This document shows, in pieces, positions 33,935 through 38,749 of a DNA stretch of 38,749 bases. The stretch comes from Clostridiales bacterium (lineage in GTDB: Bacteria; Bacillota; Clostridia; Peptostreptococcales; Acidaminobacteraceae). The DNA is taken from contig JAFGAC010000219.1 in the NCBI GenBank assembly GCA_016933835.1, forward strand, positions 1 to 38,749, in the 5' to 3' direction. Both the position numbers and the translations under genes were made by a program. How positions within the stretch are numbered: the stretch's first letter is position 1; each line of letters opens with the position of its first letter. The notes under the pieces were generated by a model that was not told where the DNA came from, made no database searches, and saw only the letters and a program-made list of their open reading frames with translations.

Positions 33935-34966
33935 ATGGGTAAAAACACAATAAAACTAGTATTAGTTTTAATGCTTGTTGTTGCTATGTTATCAGGATGT
34001 GCACAAAGCACTGCTGGAGATATGACAATAGGATTAGTAACTGATATTGGCGGTATCGATGACAAGTCATTCAATCAAGGGACTTGGGAAGGTATCGTAA
34101 GATTTGCAGAAGATAACAATTTGGCTGAAGATGATTACAAATACATTCAGTCAGAATCAGATGCAGATTATTTACCAAATCTTGAAACTTTTTCAGATTC
34201 AGGTTTAGATTTAATCGTTGCTCCAGGATTTTTATTCTTTGATGCTATGACAGAAGTTGCAGCAAAATATCCTGAGCAAAAATATTTGTTGATTGACAGT
34301 GTTGTTGATGCTAGCAATGTTGCAAGTGCAGTATTTGCTGAACATGAAGGATCTTTTTTAGTAGGTGTTGCGGCAGCTCTTAAAGCTCAAGATGCTGGAA
34401 AAGACACAGTTGCGTTCTTAGGTGGAATGGACTTTGATTTAATCCAAAAGTTTGAAGCTGGTTTTGAGGCTGGTGTGTACGCTGTTGATCCTAATATGAC
34501 AGTTTTAGTTGATTATGCCGGTGCATTCAATGATGCTCAAAAAGGTCAGACAATTGCAGCTAAATTCTATGATCAAGGTGCTTATGTAATTTATCACGCA
34601 GCTGGTGGAACAGGCAATGGCGCAATCAAAGAAGCTAAAGACAGAGTAATCAATGGAGAAGATGTATGGGTTATCGGTGTTGATAAAGACCAATATTCAG
34701 ATGGTATTTATGAAGGCGAAAAATCAGTTATCTTGACTTCAATGATGAAAAGAGTTGACGTAGCTGCTTATACAGTTGCAGAAAAAGTTTTAAATGGCGA
34801 ATTCACTGGAGATACTTTGGTATTCTCATTAGCTAATGGTGGCGTTAGCATCCCTGCTGAAAATCCTAACTTGACAGCTGAGTGGACTGCAACAATTCAG
34901 GAATTCTCTGATAAAGTTGTTTCAGGTGAAATCGTAGTACCTGTATTACCTGTTAGATTACAATAA
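33935..34966 (+). CDS. BMP-family nucleoside-binding lipoprotein
   Basis: A 343-residue lipoprotein. The signal peptide ends in the lipobox MLSGC (C22). The mature protein has the BMP/PnrA fold: IGLVTDIGGIDDKSFNQGTW (binding-site Asp and Asn), LIVAPGFLFFDAMTEVA, FLGGMDFDLIQKFEAGFEAG, YHAAGGTGNGAIKEA and VIGVDKDQYSDG. It captures purine or other nucleosides outside the membrane for the transporter encoded at 35124-38709. AAGGAGG precedes ATG. A terminator after the gene probably makes the binding protein more abundant than the rest. Confidence 0.93.
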   Translation: MGKNTIKLVLVLMLVVAMLSGCAQSTAGDMTIGLVTDIGGIDDKSFNQGTWEGIVRFAEDNNLAEDDYKYIQSESDADYLPNLETFSDSGLDLIVAPGFLFFDAMTEVAAKYPEQKYLLIDSVVDASNVASAVFAEHEGSFLVGVAAALKAQDAGKDTVAFLGGMDFDLIQKFEAGFEAGVYAVDPNMTVLVDYAGAFNDAQKGQTIAAKFYDQGAYVIYHAAGGTGNGAIKEAKDRVINGEDVWVIGVDKDQYSDGIYEGEKSVILTSMMKRVDVAAYTVAEKVLNGEFTGDTLVFSLANGGVSIPAENPNLTAEWTATIQEFSDKVVSGEIVVPVLPVRLQ

Positions 34967-34980
34967 TTAACATGTGCTTG

Positions 34981-35006
34981 AAAGCCGGGGTAACCCGGCT
35001 TTTTTA
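34981..35006 (+). terminator. Terminator between BMP lipoprotein and nupO-like gene
   Basis: AAAGCCGGG / CCCGGCTTT around GTAA, followed by T; very G+C-rich for the window. Confidence 0.9.
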
Positions 35007-35071
35007 TTATCTATATCTATATTAACTTCCTTTTTTTTATAGCTTATAATCATATTCATTTTTATAGTAGA

Positions 35072-35080
35072 TGATATAAT
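35072..35080 (+). promoter_or_regulatory. Extended -10 promoter ahead of the nucleoside ABC ATPase
   Basis: TGATATAAT (35072-35080), the same extended -10 box as at 27145; no good -35 box at 16-18 bases. It would allow expression of the ATPase and permeases apart from the lipoprotein. Confidence 0.45.
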
Positions 35081-35123
35081 GGTAAAATAATAATAATTAT
35101 ATATATGTAATGGAGGAATAACT

Positions 35124-36656
35124 GTGGAATATGTTATTGAGATGTTGAACATCACTAAAGATTTCCCTGGTATTCGAGCAAATGATGATGTGACTCTACG
35201 TGTTAAAAAGGGAGAGATCCACGCATTACTGGGTGAGAATGGCGCAGGAAAATCGACTTTGATGAGTATTTTATTTGGACTGTATAGACCAAATAAAGGA
35301 ATTATTAAAGTCAATGGAAAAGAAGTGCAAATTGATGATCCGCATGTAGCTAACGATTTAGGGATTGGAATGGTTCATCAGCATTTTAAGTTGGTTGAAA
35401 ATTTTACTGTCACTGAGAATATTGTTCTTGGGTCAGAGCCCAAAAAATCCTTTGGTCGAGTTGATATAGAAAAAGCGACTAAAAAAGTAAGTGAGACATC
35501 TGAAAGATATAGCCTTAGTGTGGATCCTAGCTCTAAAATTGAAGATATTTCTGTAGGAATGCAGCAACGTGTTGAAATATTGAAAATGTTATATCGAGAT
35601 GCTGAAATTTTAATTTTTGATGAGCCGACAGCTGTTTTGACACCTCAGGAAATTGATGACCTGATGGATATTATGAGAATGTTTGCAAAAGAAGGCAAAT
35701 CGATAATACTTATTACACATAAATTAAAAGAGATTTTAGCAGTCGCAGACACGTGTACGGTTCTAAGAAGAGGTAAACTTGTCGGAACAGTAGATGTAGC
35801 TGATACAAATGAAAAAGAATTAGCGGAAATGATGGTTGGTCGTGAAGTCTTTTTTCAAGTGGATAAACCTAAAAGAGAGCCTGGGAAGAAAGTAGTTGAA
35901 ATTAAAGGTTTAACAGTTAAAGACAATAGAAAATTAAAGGCTGTGAATAATCTATCAATTGATATATATGCAGGAGAAATACTTGGCCTTGCAGGAATCG
36001 ATGGGAATGGTCAAACAGAATTGATTGAAGCTCTGACTGGATTACGAAAAATAGAGTCAGGGAAAGTAGTCTTAAATGATGTTGAAATATCAAATTATTC
36101 AATTCGTGAAATTACAGAAGCTGGAATAGGGCATATACCTCAAGATCGGCATAAATTTGGATTGGTACTTGATTTCAGATTAGATGAAAATCTTGTGCTT
36201 CAGACTTATTATCAAAAACCTAATTCGGTAAGAGGAATCTTGAATCAAGAAGCCATTACAAAAAAGGCAGAGCAAATAATTGAAGAGTTTGATGTCAGAA
36301 GTGGTAAAGGGGCTGAAACTTCTGCAAGAAGTATGTCTGGTGGAAATCAGCAGAAGGCAATTATTGGCAGAGAAATAGATAGAAGTCCTGCTTTTCTTAT
36401 TGCGGCACAGCCGACAAGAGGACTTGATGTTGGTGCAATAGAATATATTCATAATAGACTTGTGGCTGAAAGAGAAAAGGAAAGAGCTATATTGCTGGTT
36501 TCTCTTGAGCTTGATGAAATTCTAAATATATCTGACAGAATTGCAGTTATATATGAAGGTGAAATAGTAGGTATCCTTGATCCTGAAAAAACAGATGAAA
36601 AAGAAATTGGATTGATGATGTCCGGTTCAAAAAGAGTAGGTGTCGCAAATGAGTAG
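35124..36656 (+). CDS. nupO: Nucleoside ABC transporter, duplicated ATP-binding protein
   Basis: A 510-residue protein with two ABC domains. The first has a full Walker A GENGAGKST, signature SVGMQQR and Walker B LIFDEPTAVLTP. The second is degenerate, with GIDGNGQTE at Walker A, signature MSGGNQQK and AQPTRGLD in place of the Walker B DEP. That one-active-one-degenerate pattern is usual in this importer class (YufO/RbsA-like). It starts with GTG after GGAGGA. The ATG of the next gene overlaps the stop by eight bases. Gene name by analogy with Bacillus nupNOPQ. Confidence 0.92.
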   Translation: MEYVIEMLNITKDFPGIRANDDVTLRVKKGEIHALLGENGAGKSTLMSILFGLYRPNKGIIKVNGKEVQIDDPHVANDLGIGMVHQHFKLVENFTVTENIVLGSEPKKSFGRVDIEKATKKVSETSERYSLSVDPSSKIEDISVGMQQRVEILKMLYRDAEILIFDEPTAVLTPQEIDDLMDIMRMFAKEGKSIILITHKLKEILAVADTCTVLRRGKLVGTVDVADTNEKELAEMMVGREVFFQVDKPKREPGKKVVEIKGLTVKDNRKLKAVNNLSIDIYAGEILGLAGIDGNGQTELIEALTGLRKIESGKVVLNDVEISNYSIREITEAGIGHIPQDRHKFGLVLDFRLDENLVLQTYYQKPNSVRGILNQEAITKKAEQIIEEFDVRSGKGAETSARSMSGGNQQKAIIGREIDRSPAFLIAAQPTRGLDVGAIEYIHNRLVAEREKERAILLVSLELDEILNISDRIAVIYEGEIVGILDPEKTDEKEIGLMMSGSKRVGVANE

Positions 36657-37761
36657 ATTAAAGAAATTGCTAATGGATGAATCAAAATATCAAATTACAG
36701 TGCCTATCATAGCTATTTTACTTAGTTTTTTAATCGGTACACTGGTTATGCTATTTACTGGGATTAACCCTTTAGGTGCGTTTAAAGCATTGATAAGAAC
36801 AATGACTGGACTTAATCTTGAGCAAATGTTTACTGATAAAATGTTCAATATGCGATATGTCGGAGAATTTTTGACAACGGCTATTCCTATCACCTTAACT
36901 GGTTTGTCAGTAGCTTTTGCATTTAGAACAGGCTTATTCAACATAGGAGCAGAGGGCCAACTGCTTGTTGGTGCTACTGCAGCGACTTTGGCAAGTGTCT
37001 TGCTCGATTTACCAGCGTTTATACATGTACCGATTGTCTTGCTCTCTGCAACAATTGCTGGAGCGATATGGGGCATGGTACCAGGTTACTTAAAAGCAAA
37101 ATTCAATGTTCATGAAGTCGTAGTAACGATTATGATGAACTATACGGCATTATATTTTACTAATTATGTTTTAAAAGCATTGCCAGGCAGCACTTTGATA
37201 AAAACAGTGAAATCGAATCCATCAGGTACTTTGGAAAGTGATTTTTTATCATCCATAACCAATGGGTCTAGACTTCATTGGGGAATAGTAGTTGTTGCAT
37301 TGGCAATAGTTGCATTCTGGTATATCATTGAAAAAACCTCTTTTGGATTTGAACTTAGAGCGGTTGGGTTCAATCCTGATGCTTCTAGATATGCCGGCAT
37401 GAAAGTAAACCGAAATGTCATGTTTTCAATGATGATTGCAGGGGCATTTGCTGGACTTGCAGGTGCTATGATTTCAGTGGGTACTTTTGATTATGGTCGT
37501 GTTCTAGTTGGATTTGAGAATTATGGATTTGATGGTATTGCGGTTGCTCTTTTAGGTGGCAATACAGCTATTGGCGTTATGCTGAGTGGTCTTTTATTCG
37601 GTGGCTTAAAAAGCGCACAGCCTTTAATGCAAGCAAATGGTGTTCCGATGGAAATCGCAAAAATTATATCTTCATTAATTATACTATTTGTTGCAATGAA
37701 ATATGGTTTTGAAATGTTATTGAGAAATTATGCTGAAAAGCATGAAAAGGAGGGGAAATAA
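36649..37761 (+). CDS. nupP: Nucleoside ABC transporter permease, first subunit
   Basis: A 370-residue membrane protein with about ten helices. LTGLSVAFAFRTGLFNIGAE (followed by GQ) and RAVGFNPDASRYAGMKVNRN are the signatures of the BPD_transp_2 permeases that pair with duplicated ATPases. The ATG at 36649 is chosen, inside the ATPase stop (ATGAGTAG), rather than the in-frame GTG at 36640, since coupling by overlap fits the operon. It forms the channel with the protein at 37762. Confidence 0.9.
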   Translation: MSRLKKLLMDESKYQITVPIIAILLSFLIGTLVMLFTGINPLGAFKALIRTMTGLNLEQMFTDKMFNMRYVGEFLTTAIPITLTGLSVAFAFRTGLFNIGAEGQLLVGATAATLASVLLDLPAFIHVPIVLLSATIAGAIWGMVPGYLKAKFNVHEVVVTIMMNYTALYFTNYVLKALPGSTLIKTVKSNPSGTLESDFLSSITNGSRLHWGIVVVALAIVAFWYIIEKTSFGFELRAVGFNPDASRYAGMKVNRNVMFSMMIAGAFAGLAGAMISVGTFDYGRVLVGFENYGFDGIAVALLGGNTAIGVMLSGLLFGGLKSAQPLMQANGVPMEIAKIISSLIILFVAMKYGFEMLLRNYAEKHEKEGK

Positions 37762-38709
37762 ATGAATACTTTGTTTTCAATGTTGTCTCTTACTTTAATA
37801 TTTTCAACTCCAATTATAATAACTGCTTTGGGTGGATTATTCAGTGAAAGAAGTGGTGTAGTTAACATAGCACTAGAAGGATTGATGATGATTGGTGCGT
37901 TTTCGGCGGCTACATCGGTCGTTTTACTTGAACATTTGACTCCTGCTGCGCCTTGGTTGGCGTTATTGCTTGGAATGTTCTTTGGTGCGTTGATATCTGT
38001 CGTACATGCGTATGTAAGTATCAATCTCAGAGCTAATCAAGTTATTTCAGGTACTGCAATCAATTTGCTGGCAATTGGACTTACTATTTATTTTGCTCAG
38101 ATTATTTTTCATCAGCAAAGAACGGATTCCTTTACAAGAGGATTCATAAAAACAACTTATCCAGGATTATCAAGTATTCCTGTTATCGGACCTATTTTCT
38201 TTACAAGCATGTATTCTACTGCATATCTTGCATTGGCTTTGGTGGCGATTACATGGTATGTGGTATATAAGACAACATTTGGTCTTAGACTTCGTGCGAG
38301 CGGAGAAAATCCACAGGCAGTTGACAGTATGGGTGTCAGTGTTAAAAAAATGAGATATTACGGTGTAATTATTTCTGGTGCACTTGCTGGTTTGGGTGGC
38401 TCAATAATGGTTTTGACTCAAGACACACAATATACAATGGCGACAATACATGGTACTGGATTTATTGCACTTGCAGCTTTGATTTTCGGTAAATGGAATC
38501 CTTGGGGAGTATTAGGAGCGGGATTATTTTTTGGATTTTCTCAAGTATTTGGAATTTACTCAGGGGACTTCGCTTTCTTGGCAAAATTTCCAGATGAATT
38601 CTTCTATGCGCTTCCCTATGTATTGACGATTGTTGCACTGATTATTTTCAGTGGGAAATCAGTTGGCCCTAAGGCAGCTGGTGAACCATATGATGTTTCG
38701 AAAAGATAG
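37762..38709 (+). CDS. nupQ: Nucleoside ABC transporter permease, second subunit
   Basis: A 315-residue membrane protein with about eight to nine helices. It carries the companion signatures ALGGLFSERSGVVNIALEGL near the N terminus and GLRLRASGENPQAVDSMGVS in the cytoplasmic loop that contacts the ATPase. AAGGAGGGG precedes ATG; the gene directly abuts the previous stop. The order lipoprotein, ATPase, permease, permease is the standard BMP nucleoside importer. Confidence 0.92.
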   Translation: MNTLFSMLSLTLIFSTPIIITALGGLFSERSGVVNIALEGLMMIGAFSAATSVVLLEHLTPAAPWLALLLGMFFGALISVVHAYVSINLRANQVISGTAINLLAIGLTIYFAQIIFHQQRTDSFTRGFIKTTYPGLSSIPVIGPIFFTSMYSTAYLALALVAITWYVVYKTTFGLRLRASGENPQAVDSMGVSVKKMRYYGVIISGALAGLGGSIMVLTQDTQYTMATIHGTGFIALAALIFGKWNPWGVLGAGLFFGFSQVFGIYSGDFAFLAKFPDEFFYALPYVLTIVALIIFSGKSVGPKAAGEPYDVSKR

Positions 38710-38748
38710 AGAATGGCATTTGCCATTCTTTTTTTTTTTTTTTTTTTT
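38710..38748 (+). terminator. Terminator at window end with about 20 T
   Basis: AGAATGGCA / TGCCATTCT with a TT loop, then an unbroken run of about 20 T to the last base but one. The hairpin directly follows the TAG stop. Confidence 0.9.
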
Positions 38749-38749
38749 A

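Overview
The window is AT-rich (about one third G+C by eye) and densely coded, with strong AGGAGG-type ribosome sites, frequent TTG/GTG starts and short hairpin-plus-T-run terminators. The gene content (tungstate uptake, several 4Fe-4S proteins, TGS-uridine-kinase-like protein, DegV, DUF362-ferredoxin, BMP nucleoside transporter, MCPs) points to an anaerobic low-GC Bacillota, most likely a Clostridia member. This is an inference from gene families; no rRNA or other phylogenetic marker is present. No tRNA, rRNA, CRISPR array, IS element or prophage was seen.

Layout. 1-2725: the 3' end of one chemoreceptor and a complete second one with an almost identical signalling end. 2780-5920: a promoter, a probable molybdenum/tungsten-cofactor riboswitch and wtpABC. 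5973-8358: small redox genes (flavodoxin-like, DMT-type membrane protein, nitroreductase), then a NifX/NafY-like protein and a zinc-ribbon ferredoxin. 8424-9505: an anchored endonuclease/exonuclease/phosphatase-family protein. 9523-11339: an ArsR-permease-thioredoxin-fold operon with a textbook promoter and candidate operator. 11389-12504: a one-domain chromate transporter and a membrane coiled-coil protein. 12538-14182: two minus-strand genes (HAD phosphatase, NUDIX) flanking a candidate structured ncRNA; the NUDIX gene carries a G10-A6 tract. 14259-17079: ABC exporter, UPF0316 protein and a minus-strand protein with an MltG-like accessory domain.

17176-24989 is one tightly packed plus-strand block: RluA pseudouridine synthase, a probable stand-alone HEPN protein, signal peptidase I, TGS-nucleoside kinase, membrane PP2C/SpoIIE phosphatase, an HTH regulator, endonuclease IV and QueG. 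Then come glycine C-acetyltransferase, a GNAT protein, endonuclease III (apparently leaderless), UppP, DUF362-ferredoxin, TrmL (apparent AUA start), a Na/Pi cotransporter, DegV and thioredoxin reductase. 33935-38709 is a BMP-family nucleoside ABC transporter (lipoprotein, double ATPase, two permeases). It ends in a hairpin and a run of about 20 T at the window edge.

The points most worth a second look are the HEPN protein at 18075-18872, the structured RNA candidate at about 13325-13577, the homopolymer inside the NUDIX box at 13997-14012, the AUA start of trmL, the leaderless nth promoter and the riboswitch ahead of wtpABC.
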